Below, one piece after another: positions 1-6,070 of a stretch of DNA of 10,997 bases; positions within the stretch are counted from its first letter, which is position 1; the number at the start of each line of letters is the position of its first letter. Source of the DNA: Actinomycetes bacterium (lineage in GTDB: Bacteria > Actinomycetota > Acidimicrobiia > Acidimicrobiales > RAAP-2); assembly GCA_021850345.1 (NCBI GenBank), contig JAJZMN010000077.1, positions 1-10,997 on the forward strand, given 5' to 3'. The notes beneath the pieces are model-generated. The model had not been told where the DNA came from. It ran no database searches and worked only from the letters and a program-made list of their open reading frames with translations. The position numbers and the translations under genes were made by a program.

Positions 1-85
1 TAGGCGTCATTCGACGTCACCAGAGGTACGCGGGCGGTACGGCGGAAAGCGGGCCTGACCTGCGCCGATGGGAGCCTTTCCAGGG
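1..85. other. Left edge, no gene recognised
   Basis: I find no supported coding region or RNA here. The stretch lies downstream of the tRNA-Gly gene on the minus strand. Read that way it shows no hairpin followed by a T-run, so I could not place a tRNA terminator. Long open frames cross it on the minus strand, but they also run through the tRNA and look like high-GC artefacts. A neighbouring gene may end just outside the window. Confidence 0.5.
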
Positions 86-156
86 AGCGGGCGACGGGAA
101 TCGAACCCGCGTTCTCAGCTTGGGAAGCTGATGTTCTGCCGCTGAACTACGCCCGC
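86..156 (-). tRNA. tRNA-Gly, anticodon CCC
   Basis: This is the transfer RNA that decodes the glycine codon GGG. Read on the minus strand, a 7-bp acceptor stem (GCGGGCG with CGCCCGC) closes the cloverleaf. The anticodon arm is TCAGC-TTCCCAA-GCTGA, which puts anticodon CCC at plus-strand 122-124. The T arm is CGGG-TTCGATT-CCCG. The unpaired discriminator base at 86 is T, as is usual for bacterial tRNA-Gly. The 3' CCA is not encoded, so it must be added after transcription. The length is 71 nt. A weak -10-like TAGTGT sits at 168-173 on the minus strand, 11 nt before the 5' end, but I see no matching -35. The neighbouring iron-sulfur gene is transcribed divergently. Confidence 0.96.
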
Positions 157-304
157 GAGCAGGCGTCACACTATCGTCTGGCAGGCGGTGGCTCCGTCCG
201 GCTTCCCCGGGCTCGCTCGGGACCCGCACTTCGGCCGGCGGGCACCGGGCGCTCGCGAGGCGGGGAGCCGGCTGAGTTGACACAGCGCTGACACGGGAGG
301 TCTC
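157..304. other. Divergent intergenic region between tRNA-Gly and the iron-sulfur protein gene
   Basis: This 148-bp gap should hold the promoters of two divergent genes. On the plus strand TTGACA at 277-282 matches the -35 consensus exactly, but no TANNNT -10 lies 16-18 nt downstream, so I do not call it a promoter. TGACAC occurs at 278-283 and again at 289-294, an 11-bp period that puts both copies on the same helical face. A purine-rich GGGAGG at 295-300 is the likely ribosome-binding site of the downstream gene. Confidence 0.4.
295..300 (+). promoter_or_regulatory. Ribosome-binding site deciding the TTG start at 305
   Basis: GGGAGG lies 4 nt upstream of TTG at 305. The spacing is short but usable. 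No in-frame ATG or GTG start lies closer to the first membrane segment. This site is the main reason for choosing the TTG, which makes the hydrophobic first helix begin right at the N-terminus. Confidence 0.6.
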
Positions 305-2440
305 TTGCCAGTACGGATTGCAATCGGCATCGCAGTGACCGTGATCTGCGGCGCGGTCGCCGGTCGCCGGTTCCACTGGATCTCCCGGCTGGTGCGGGCG
401 GGGCAGTCGGCCCCCGAGCGGCTGCGCCGCGACCTCGGCCGGAAGGCCGAGGCCGAGGTCACCGAGGTCGCCGGGCAGCGGAAGCTCCTCAAGTGGACCG
501 TTCCCGGCGTCGCCCACTTCTTCACGATGTGGGGGTTCACGATCCTCCTCTTCACGATCGTGGAGGCCTACGGGGACCTGTTCGACCCGACGTTCCACAT
601 CCCCGCCATCGGGACGTCGCCCGTGCTCGGCTTCCTCGAGGACTTCTTCGCGACCGCCGTGCTCGTGGCGCTCGCGGTGTTCACCGTCATCCGGATCAAG
701 AACTCGCCGTCGAGAAGGGAACGAGCCTCACGGTTCTACGGCTCCCACACCGACGCCGCATGGATGACGCTCCTCCTCATCTTCGGCGTGATCGCGACGC
801 TCCTCCTCTACCGGGGAGCGCAGGTCGACACGAAGCCCCGGCAGTTCCCCTACGGCGACTGGGCCTTCGCCTCGCATGCCATCGGCGCGGGCCTCGCGGG
901 CCTCGGGCACGGGGTCGACACAGCGCTCGCGACGACGTTCCTCTTGCTCAACATCGCGGTCATCACCGGCTTCCTCGTCTTCGTGTCGTACTCGAAGCAC
1001 CTGCACATCTTCGTGGCCCCTTTCAACGTGGCGTTCTCCCGCAGACCGAGGGCGCTGGGCGGTCTCGACAAGACGCCCGACATGGACATGGAGAACGTCA
1101 CCGAGGACACGGTCTTCGGCGCCGGGTTCATCGAGAACTTCACCTGGAAGCAGATGCTCGACTTCGTGACCTGCACCGAGTGCGGTCGCTGCCAGTCGGT
1201 GTGCCCCGCCTGGAACACCGGAAAGCCGCTGTCCCCGAAGCTCGTGATCATGAACCTGCGGGACAACATGTTCTCTCAGGCGTCGCATCTCATGGCGCTG
1301 AAGGCGTCGCAGCACGCCGACGGCAGTGGCGACGGCAACGGGGCGACTGGGCCCGAGCCGCTGGTGCCCGGGGTCATCGAGCCCGACGTGCTCTGGTCGT
1401 GCACCACCTGCGGGTCGTGCGTGGAGCAGTGCCCGGTCGACATCGAGCACGTCGACGCGATCGTCGACATGCGGCGCTACCAGGTGCTGATGGAGTCGAG
1501 CTTTCCCCATGAGGCGGGGCTCATGCTGCGTAACGTCGAGAACCAGGGGGACCCGTGGGGGCTCGGCAGCGCGAAGCGGACCGAGTGGACGCAGGCGCTC
1601 GACTTCGAGGTGCCGGTGGTGACCGGCACCATCCCCGACGACGTCGAGTACCTCTACTGGGTGGGCTGCGCGGGCGCCCTCGACGAGCGGGCACGCCGGC
1701 AGGTCCAGGCCACCGCGCGCCTGCTGCACCAGGCAGGCGTGCGCTTCGCGATCCTCGGGCCCAAGGAGTCCTGCACCGGCGACCCGGCCCGGCGCATCGG
1801 CAACGAGTACCTCTACCAGGAGCAGGCGAAGGCCAACATCGCGACCCTCGAGTCCGCCGGGGTTCGCAAGATCGTCGCGACGTGCCCGCACTGCTTCAAC
1901 ACCTTGAAGAACGAGTACCCCGCGCTCGGCGGCAACTTCGAGGTCGTGCACCACGCCGAGCTTCTCGACCACCTCGTGCGCGCCGGGAAGATCACCCCGG
2001 GCACCGGCTACGCCGGCACCGTCACCTACCACGATCCCTGCTACCTCGGACGGCACAACAGGGTGTTCGACGAGCCGCGGACCGTCATCGACGCCATCCC
2101 CGGCGCACGCAACGTGGAGATGCGCCGTTGCCGGGAGCGGGGCTTCTGCTGCGGCGCGGGAGGCGCGCGTATGTGGATGGAGGAGAACATCGGCACGCGC
2201 GTCAACATGGACCGGACCCTCGAGGCGCTCGGCACCGGCGCGGACGTCGTGTCGACGGCGTGCCCCTACTGCATGATCATGCTCGACGACGCGGTCAAGG
2301 CGAACGGCAAGGAGGAAGAGGTCCGCGTGCTCGACATCTCCCAGCTCGTCGAGGAGTCGATGCGTGTCGCGGAGACGGCGGGCCTTCCGGGTCCCGGGGT
2401 CGCCGCAGCGGAGGGGACCTTCTCGCCGCTCGAGGACTGA
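305..2440 (+). CDS. Membrane-bound heterodisulfide reductase-related iron-sulfur protein (Etf:menaquinone oxidoreductase-like)
   Basis: This is a 711-residue protein likely to pass electrons between a soluble donor, probably electron-transfer flavoprotein from acyl-CoA oxidation, and the membrane quinone pool. The N-terminal 235 or so residues hold five to six hydrophobic segments (near 1-20, 65-88, 106-130, 151-169 and 205-229). They resemble the nitrate reductase gamma-type heme b domain, with histidines such as H71, H191, H232 and H234. Two 4Fe-4S ferredoxin motifs follow: C290, C293, C296, C300 and C366, C369, C372, C376. Two cysteine-rich CCG (DUF224) domains come next. The second has the full set C579, C615-C616, C653, C656 known from HdrB non-cubane clusters. 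The first has C455, C490, C527 and C530 with threonine after C490, so it lacks the double cysteine. The start is TTG behind GGGAGG. Etf or acyl-CoA dehydrogenase genes are not adjacent, so the donor is inferred from the family. It could also be annotated as a generic (Fe-S)-binding protein. Confidence 0.88.
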   Translation: MPVRIAIGIAVTVICGAVAGRRFHWISRLVRAGQSAPERLRRDLGRKAEAEVTEVAGQRKLLKWTVPGVAHFFTMWGFTILLFTIVEAYGDLFDPTFHIPAIGTSPVLGFLEDFFATAVLVALAVFTVIRIKNSPSRRERASRFYGSHTDAAWMTLLLIFGVIATLLLYRGAQVDTKPRQFPYGDWAFASHAIGAGLAGLGHGVDTALATTFLLLNIAVITGFLVFVSYSKHLHIFVAPFNVAFSRRPRALGGLDKTPDMDMENVTEDTVFGAGFIENFTWKQMLDFVTCTECGRCQSVCPAWNTGKPLSPKLVIMNLRDNMFSQASHLMALKASQHADGSGDGNGATGPEPLVPGVIEPDVLWSCTTCGSCVEQCPVDIEHVDAIVDMRRYQVLMESSFPHEAGLMLRNVENQGDPWGLGSAKRTEWTQALDFEVPVVTGTIPDDVEYLYWVGCAGALDERARRQVQATARLLHQAGVRFAILGPKESCTGDPARRIGNEYLYQEQAKANIATLESAGVRKIVATCPHCFNTLKNEYPALGGNFEVVHHAELLDHLVRAGKITPGTGYAGTVTYHDPCYLGRHNRVFDEPRTVIDAIPGARNVEMRRCRERGFCCGAGGARMWMEENIGTRVNMDRTLEALGTGADVVSTACPYCMIMLDDAVKANGKEEEVRVLDISQLVEESMRVAETAGLPGPGVAAAEGTFSPLED

Positions 2441-2466
2441 GCTCGAGGACTGCGCTCGAGGACTGC
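2428..2466 (+). repeat. Three tandem 13-bp repeats across the stop codon of the iron-sulfur gene
   Basis: The unit GCTCGAGGACTGM occurs three times without a gap, at 2428-2440, 2441-2453 and 2454-2466. The copies differ only in the last base (A, C, C). The first copy supplies the last codons and the TGA stop, and the other two are non-coding. Each unit holds the palindrome CTCGAG, so neighbouring copies can pair into 6-bp hairpins with a 7-nt loop. The array ends 8 bp before the stop codon of the convergent PPOX gene. It may act as a weak two-way terminator or may be a recent slippage duplication. Confidence 0.9.
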
Positions 2467-2474
2467 GCCCGTGC

Positions 2475-2912
2475 CTAGCCCTGGCGTCCGGCGATGCCGT
2501 ACGCGTGCGTCGGGCGCAGCCGTGCGACGAGGCGCCGCTCCGACACCATGACCTCGCGGTACTCGGACCAGTCCGGGTGGTCCTCGCCGCGGATCGCGCG
2601 GTAGAGGTCCACGAGCTCTTCGACGGTGTCGTCGTCCGGAGCCGCGGCGACCGCCGAGAGCTCGGCCGTGCCGTCGAGGACCACGTAGGCCCAGAAGGAC
2701 TCGCCCGGGACGTAGAGGGAGGCGGCGGGGTCGCGGCGGAGGTTGCGCGTCTTGGCGCGGGCGTCGGTGACCGAGATCCGCGCCACCGGGTCGCCCGTGG
2801 CGGACAAGTGGTAGAGGATGTTCGAGAGCTGCGGTCGCCCGTCCGCGCGGCGGGTGACGAGGACGCCCTGGGAGCGGTCTCGGGCGAAGTCGAGTCCCTC
2901 TCGCAGTTCCAT
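2475..2912 (-). CDS. PPOX-class F420-dependent oxidoreductase (pyridoxamine 5'-phosphate oxidase fold)
   Basis: This is a small split-barrel flavin/deazaflavin-binding protein of 145 residues, similar in plan to the mycobacterial F420-binding PPOX proteins of the Rv1155 type. These are thought to use reduced coenzyme F420 to reduce small molecules; the substrate cannot be read from the sequence. Family features visible are GRPQLSNILYHL (25-36), the strand and turn RISVTDARAKTRNLRRDPAASLYV (45-68; key residues are R51, K53, N57, R59-R60, D61 and P62), and the FWAYVVLDGTAEL strand (73-85). The length is normal for a single-domain member. The ATG at 2910-2912 has no clear ribosome-binding site and lies 9 nt after the stop of the upstream cyclic-nucleotide-binding gene, so translational coupling in a two-gene operon is likely. 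An FMN-dependent relative of the same fold is the main alternative. Confidence 0.85.
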   Translation of the reverse strand: MELREGLDFARDRSQGVLVTRRADGRPQLSNILYHLSATGDPVARISVTDARAKTRNLRRDPAASLYVPGESFWAYVVLDGTAELSAVAAAPDDDTVEELVDLYRAIRGEDHPDWSEYREVMVSERRLVARLRPTHAYGIAGRQG

Positions 2913-2921
2913 CGCCGGTGG

Positions 2922-3356
2922 TCAGTGCGAGATCAGGGCGGACACCTTGGAGTCCGCGTCGCGAAGGCGGGCCGCCATGGCCGAGAGCAGCTTCCGTGCG
3001 AGGGGCGGGACGTCCTCGAGCAGCCCGTAGAACTCGCGCTGGCTCATGTTGAGAAGGACCATGTCCGTGTCGGCGACGACGGTCGCAGATCTCGGGGCGC
3101 GGTCGAGCAGTGCGAGCTCCCCGAAGTAGTCGCCCGGGCCGAGCAGCGCCACCTTGCGCCCGTTCCGCTTCACCGACGCGCGTCCCTCGACGATGAAGAA
3201 GAACTCGCGTCCGATCGTCCCCTCCTCGCACAGCACGGTCCCGGCCGGCGCCGTGACCTCGTCGAGCGCACGGGCCACGAGTCGGAGCTCGTGCGCGGTG
3301 CACGTCGAGAACATCCAGATCGACGACAGGTCGAGCTTCTTCGAGGGGCGGGCCAC
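2922..3356 (-). CDS. Free-standing cyclic nucleotide-binding domain protein (Crp-like sensor, no DNA-binding domain)
   Basis: This is a 144-residue protein consisting of one cyclic-nucleotide-binding beta-roll. Numbered from the GTG start, the phosphate-binding cassette is FGELALLDRAPRSATV at 78-93, with the E80 and R89 pair that contacts the cyclic phosphate and ribose in Crp-type domains. The glycine-rich turn GPGDYFGE before it is also typical. No helix-turn-helix, kinase or channel segment follows; the protein ends after the C-terminal helix with the residues SALISH. It may sense cAMP or cGMP and act through a partner protein. I chose GTG at 3354-3356 because homology-like sequence starts there (VARPSKKLDL). 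The open frame continues to an ATG at 3522-3524, but those 56 extra codons look non-coding and would cross the divergent promoter region. It is followed 9 nt later by the PPOX gene. Confidence 0.85.
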   Translation of the reverse strand: MARPSKKLDLSSIWMFSTCTAHELRLVARALDEVTAPAGTVLCEEGTIGREFFFIVEGRASVKRNGRKVALLGPGDYFGELALLDRAPRSATVVADTDMVLLNMSQREFYGLLEDVPPLARKLLSAMAARLRDADSKVSALISH

Positions 3357-3364
3357 GGGCGACC

Positions 3365-3370
3365 AGGGTA
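3365..3370 (-). promoter_or_regulatory. Candidate -10 box for the cyclic-nucleotide-binding gene
   Basis: On the minus strand TACCCT fits the TANNNT pattern of a housekeeping -10 box. It ends 8 nt before the GTG start codon, so transcription would begin at or within about two bases of the GTG, giving a leaderless mRNA. No ribosome-binding site is present, which agrees. No good -35 is visible. Upstream, at 3399-3413, there is a 5-bp inverted repeat (CCCGC with GCGGG) around a 5-nt loop. Confidence 0.4.
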
Positions 3371-3521
3371 GTGCCGGCCCGTGTCCGGGGCGAGCCTTCC
3401 CGCGAAAAGCGGGGATGCCGTCCCGAGCCGACCGATCGGACGGGTCGTCGAGAGACGTCGACCCCGCGGTCAGTTCATGCCGGCGAAACATCCGCGTAGC
3501 AGCGGGGAAACGTCGCGCCTT

Positions 3522-3527
3522 CATACT
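3522..3527 (+). promoter_or_regulatory. Weak candidate -10 box for the ammonium transporter gene
   Basis: CATACT matches the -10 consensus at four of six positions and is one of the few AT-richer spots between the divergent genes. Transcription from it would start near 3533, inside the 8-bp repeat array, leaving a leader of about 95 nt. No convincing -35 is present, so this is a low-confidence placement. Confidence 0.25.
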
Positions 3528-3528
3528 C

Positions 3529-3579
3529 GGGCCGAAGGGCCGAAGGGCCGAAGTGCCGAAAAAGGGCCGAAGGGCCGAG
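3529..3579 (+). repeat. Six 8-bp tandem repeats upstream of the ammonium transporter
   Basis: The unit GGGCCGAA occurs at 3529-3536, 3537-3544, 3545-3552 and 3564-3571. Variant copies are GTGCCGAA at 3553-3560 and GGGCCGAG at 3572-3579. An AAA interrupts the run at 3561-3563. The array lies in the 5' region of the transporter gene, 48 bp before its start codon, and near the candidate -10 box. Eight is not a multiple of three, and no coding is expected here. Such arrays can expand or contract by replication slippage, which would change promoter or leader spacing. Confidence 0.85.
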
Positions 3580-3627
3580 GGGCGCGCCGCAGGCGGGCAA
3601 CGCGGAGCAAAGCGAAGGGAGCACGTG

Positions 3628-5160
3628 GTGTTGGACGCGGTGGCGTTCGAGGCGGCCCGCCTGCCCTACCCCCACTGGCTGAACCCGGGAGACAACACGT
3701 GGCAGCTCGTCGCGGCGACGCTCGTCGGGCTGATGAGCCTTCCCGGCCTCGCCGTCCTCTACGGCGGCCTGGTGCAGCGCAAGTGGGTCGTGAACACGAT
3801 GCTCATGGCATTCGCCGGTTTCAGCGTCGTCCTCGTCGTGTGGGTGCTCTGGGCCTACGACATGGGCTTCGGGACCTTCGCGCACCTCGGTCCCACGGGC
3901 TCGTTCCTGGGTGACTTCGTCGGGAGGCCCGGCTCGATCCTCGGGAGCCTCGCCGAGCAGTCACAGGCGAAGTCCGGCGCCAACTCGCTGATCCCGTTCC
4001 ACTTCCCGACGTCGACGCTCGCCTACTTCCAGTTTGTGTTCGCCGCGATCACGCCGCTCCTCTTCCTCGGCAGCGTGCTCGGGCGGATGAAGTTCAAGGC
4101 CTGGCTGCTCTTCGTGCCGCTTTGGATCACCTTCGTCTACACGGTGAACGCGGCGCTCTTGTGGGGCGGGGGGTACTTCGCGCAGAAGGGGGCCGTCGAC
4201 TACTCGGGCGGGTACGTCATCCACCTCGCCGCCGGCGTCGCCGGGTTCGTCGCCGCGGCGATGGTCGGTCCGCGCGCCCGGTCCGACCGTGGCTCGACCA
4301 ACCCGCACAACATGCTGCTCGTCGCCGTCGGCGCCGGCATCCTGTGGCTCGGCTGGAACGGCTTCAACGGTGGCGACCCGTTCTACGCGGGCGTGGACGC
4401 CGCCTCCGCCGTGCTCAACACCAACGTCGCCGCCGCTGCGGCGCTCCTCACCTGGATGGCCGCGGACATGACGCTCGGCAAGAGCCGTAAGCCCACCTTC
4501 GCCGGGGCGGTCAACGGCATGATCTGCGGCCTCGTCGGCATCACGCCGGCAGCGGGATGGGTGGACGGCTACGGGGCCCTGGCGATCGGGGTCATGTGCT
4601 CGGCGGTGGTGTGGACCGCCATGGCGTTCCTCCCGAGGATCCGGCCCTTCTCGAAGGTCGACGACGCGCTCGGGGTCGTCTACACGCACGGGATCGCGGG
4701 CCTGTGCGGCGGGCTCCTCGTCGGGCTGCTCGCGGACCCCTCGATGGTCGAGTACGGGGTCGCCGGGCGCCACTTCGCGGGCAGGGGCGCAGTGTCGGTC
4801 GGCGGCCTGCTCTTCACCGGCTCGTGGCACCAGGAGTGGGAGCAGCTCCTCGCCGCCTGTTGGGTCGTCTGCTTCACCGCCGCAGCGACGGCCCTCCTGC
4901 TCCTCGTCGTGAAGCGCGTCTGCCGGGGACTGCGCGAGCGCGACGAGCTCCTCGAAGCGGGGGACTTCGCGATCCACGACGAGCAGGTGGACCACCATCG
5001 GGTCCCCGCAGCCGTGCAGTGGCTGACCGAGGAGCAGCTCGCCGAGGTGGTCGACGCGATCGTCGGCGCGGCGGCCACCGTACGGGCCGCGGCGAGCGCC
5101 CCTCCAAAGCGACGACCACGAGAACACGGCGAGGTCGGTCCGCCCGACGACAGCGGTTGA
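3628..5160 (+). CDS. amt: Amt/MEP/Rh-family ammonium transporter
   Basis: This is a 510-residue inner-membrane channel that imports ammonium, normally as a trimer. About eleven hydrophobic segments run from residue 25 to 431. Family hallmarks are the opening GLAVLYGGLVQRK with NTMLMAF (first helices), H199 in YVIHLAAGVAG and H354 in VYTHGIAG, which correspond to the twin pore histidines of E. coli AmtB, and the block WLGWNGFNGG. The GTG at 3628 follows AAGGGAG with 6 nt between. GTG at 3625 and TTG at 3631 are possible too. The frame stays open far upstream, but that part is antisense to another gene and is not coding. The protein is longer than AmtB (428) because of loop insertions and a 79-residue cytoplasmic tail. 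The tail carries GDFAIHDE (445-452) where AmtB-type proteins have a DxxxHGE-like PII contact. No PII (glnK/glnB) gene is adjacent. Confidence 0.93.
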   Translation: MLDAVAFEAARLPYPHWLNPGDNTWQLVAATLVGLMSLPGLAVLYGGLVQRKWVVNTMLMAFAGFSVVLVVWVLWAYDMGFGTFAHLGPTGSFLGDFVGRPGSILGSLAEQSQAKSGANSLIPFHFPTSTLAYFQFVFAAITPLLFLGSVLGRMKFKAWLLFVPLWITFVYTVNAALLWGGGYFAQKGAVDYSGGYVIHLAAGVAGFVAAAMVGPRARSDRGSTNPHNMLLVAVGAGILWLGWNGFNGGDPFYAGVDAASAVLNTNVAAAAALLTWMAADMTLGKSRKPTFAGAVNGMICGLVGITPAAGWVDGYGALAIGVMCSAVVWTAMAFLPRIRPFSKVDDALGVVYTHGIAGLCGGLLVGLLADPSMVEYGVAGRHFAGRGAVSVGGLLFTGSWHQEWEQLLAACWVVCFTAAATALLLLVVKRVCRGLRERDELLEAGDFAIHDEQVDHHRVPAAVQWLTEEQLAEVVDAIVGAAATVRAAASAPPKRRPREHGEVGPPDDSG

Positions 5161-5161
5161 G

Positions 5162-5184
5162 CCGCCCCGGACCGCGCCGGGCGG
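5162..5184. terminator. Two-way hairpin between convergent amt and gpmA
   Basis: CCGCCCCGG (5162-5170) pairs with CCGGGCGG (5177-5184), with one bulged C and a 6-nt loop. The hairpin fills almost the whole 27-bp gap between the amt stop at 5160 and the gpmA stop at 5188. On the plus strand it is followed by TCTTC, a poor T-run. It is probably a shared terminator for both genes, either intrinsic of low efficiency or Rho-assisted. Confidence 0.5.
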
Positions 5185-5187
5185 TCT

Positions 5188-5943
5188 TCAGCCCGCCTGC
5201 CTGGCGACCGCCTCCGCCGCTTGCCGCGCGGCGTCGGGGTCGCCCAGGTACGAGGCCTCCTTCACGCCGAGATCGTCGTCGAACCGGTACCGGAACGGGA
5301 TCCCGGTGGGGATGTCGAGGCCGGGGATGTCGGCGTCCGAGATCGCGTCGAGGTGCTTGCGCAGGGCTCGGATGCTGTTGCCGTGGGCGACGACCAGCAC
5401 CGCCCCGCCCCGCGCACCGGCCGCGCGAAGGTCGGGCACGATCACGTCGTCCCAGTACGGGAGCACCCTGGCGACGACGTCCGCCAGGCACTCGGTGGCC
5501 GGCAGCACGTGCGAGGGCAGGTCTCGATAGCGGGGGTCGGCTGCCGGGTGCCGGGGGTCGCCGGGTGGAAGCGCCGGCGGCGGCACGTCGTAGCTCCGGC
5601 GCCACACCTTCACCTGCTCGAGGCCGAAGCGCTCCGCCGTCTCCTTCTTGTCGAGGCCCTGGAGGTCGCCGTAGTGGCGCTCGTTGAGCCGCCAGTGGCG
5701 CCGGACGGGTAGCCACGGCCGGCTCGCGGCGTCGAGGGTCAGGTTCGCGGTGCGGATCGCCCGGGTGAGGACGGACGTGTGGACCAGGCGCAGGTCCAGG
5801 GACGCCTCGGCGGCGAGTAGCTCGCCGGCCCGGACGGCCTCTGCCTCCCCCGCAGGGGTGAGGTCCACGTCGGTCCAGCCCGTGAAGAGGTTGCGGGCGT
5901 TCCAGTCGGACTCGCCGTGGCGGAGGAGGACCAGGTCGAGCAC
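5188..5943 (-). CDS. gpmA: 2,3-bisphosphoglycerate-dependent phosphoglycerate mutase
   Basis: This is a 251-residue cytosolic glycolytic and gluconeogenic enzyme that interconverts 3-phosphoglycerate and 2-phosphoglycerate through a phosphohistidine. The histidine phosphatase signature [10 protein letters not shown] starts at residue 6, with H9 as the phosphorylated histidine. E88 in [13 protein letters not shown] is the acid/base residue and H187 in [16 protein letters not shown] is the second catalytic histidine. [10 protein letters not shown] (21-30), [10 protein letters not shown] (57-66) and GIPFRYRF near the C-terminus match true dPGM enzymes and not generic phosphatases. The length is typical for GpmA. 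The start is GTG at 5941-5943; nothing in front of it resembles a ribosome-binding site, but a -10 box lies 6 nt upstream, so the mRNA may be leaderless. The gene is divergent from dnaK and convergent with amt. Confidence 0.95.
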   Translation of the reverse strand: MLDLVLLRHGESDWNARNLFTGWTDVDLTPAGEAEAVRAGELLAAEASLDLRLVHTSVLTRAIRTANLTLDAASRPWLPVRRHWRLNERHYGDLQGLDKKETAERFGLEQVKVWRRSYDVPPPALPPGDPRHPAADPRYRDLPSHVLPATECLADVVARVLPYWDDVIVPDLRAAGARGGAVLVVAHGNSIRALRKHLDAISDADIPGLDIPTGIPFRYRFDDDLGVKEASYLGDPDAARQAAEAVARQAG

Positions 5944-5949
5944 GCAGAG

Positions 5950-5955
5950 AGCGTA
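5950..5955 (-). promoter_or_regulatory. Candidate -10 box for gpmA giving a leaderless transcript
   Basis: TACGCT on the minus strand fits TANNNT and ends 6 nt before the GTG start codon, which places the expected transcription start on the G of GTG. A weak -35 (TTCCCG at 5973-5978) sits 17 bp upstream. No ribosome-binding site lies between the box and the gene, which supports leaderless translation. Confidence 0.5.
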
Positions 5956-6037
5956 CCCAGGGTGGTCTCCGACGGGAAGTCTGCAGCGCCGACGAGTCGT
6001 TACCAGCCGCAGGCATCAAGAAACCTGCAACATGCAG

Positions 6038-6055
6038 ACTCAAGTTTGCTATACT
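6038..6055 (+). promoter_or_regulatory. dnaK operon promoter with extended -10 and a HAIR half-site
   Basis: TATACT at 6050-6055 matches five of six bases of the -10 consensus and is preceded by TGC at 6047-6049, a perfect extended -10 (TGnTATACT). The expected transcript start is near 6062, about 78 nt before the dnaK ATG. Just upstream, ACTCAAG at 6038-6044 equals one arm of the HAIR operator (CTTGAGT-N7-ACTCAAG) bound by HspR in other Actinobacteria. The other arm is not recognisable: at the proper distance I read CCTGCAA, with only three of seven matches. A partial direct copy, ACTCAT, overlaps the -10 at 6053-6058. An inverted repeat CTGCA-ACA-TGCAG fills 6025-6037. HspR repression of this promoter is inferred. 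Confidence 0.65.
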
Positions 6056-6070
6056 CATCTCCGTAAGACG

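Noticed and set aside
277..306. TTGACA at 277-282 as the promoter of the iron-sulfur gene
   Set aside because: No TANNNT -10 lies at 16-18 bp; a transcript from it would start inside the coding region although a ribosome-binding site exists upstream of the TTG.
3399..3413. CCCGC/GCGGG inverted repeat as an operator or terminator
   Set aside because: A 5-bp GC stem with a 5-nt loop and no T-run is expected by chance at this base composition.
3357..3524. A 56-residue N-terminal extension of the cyclic-nucleotide-binding protein
   Set aside because: The sequence is low-complexity, crosses the divergent promoter region, and the recognisable protein starts at the GTG at 3354-3356 with a -10 box just before it.
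3529..3579. CRISPR-like array
   Set aside because: Units are 8 bp and directly adjacent with no unique spacers, and no cas genes are near.
3154..3627. A 158-codon N-terminal extension of the ammonium transporter
   Set aside because: It is antisense to the cyclic-nucleotide-binding gene and contains the 8-bp repeat region. Transporter similarity and a ribosome-binding site begin only near 3628.
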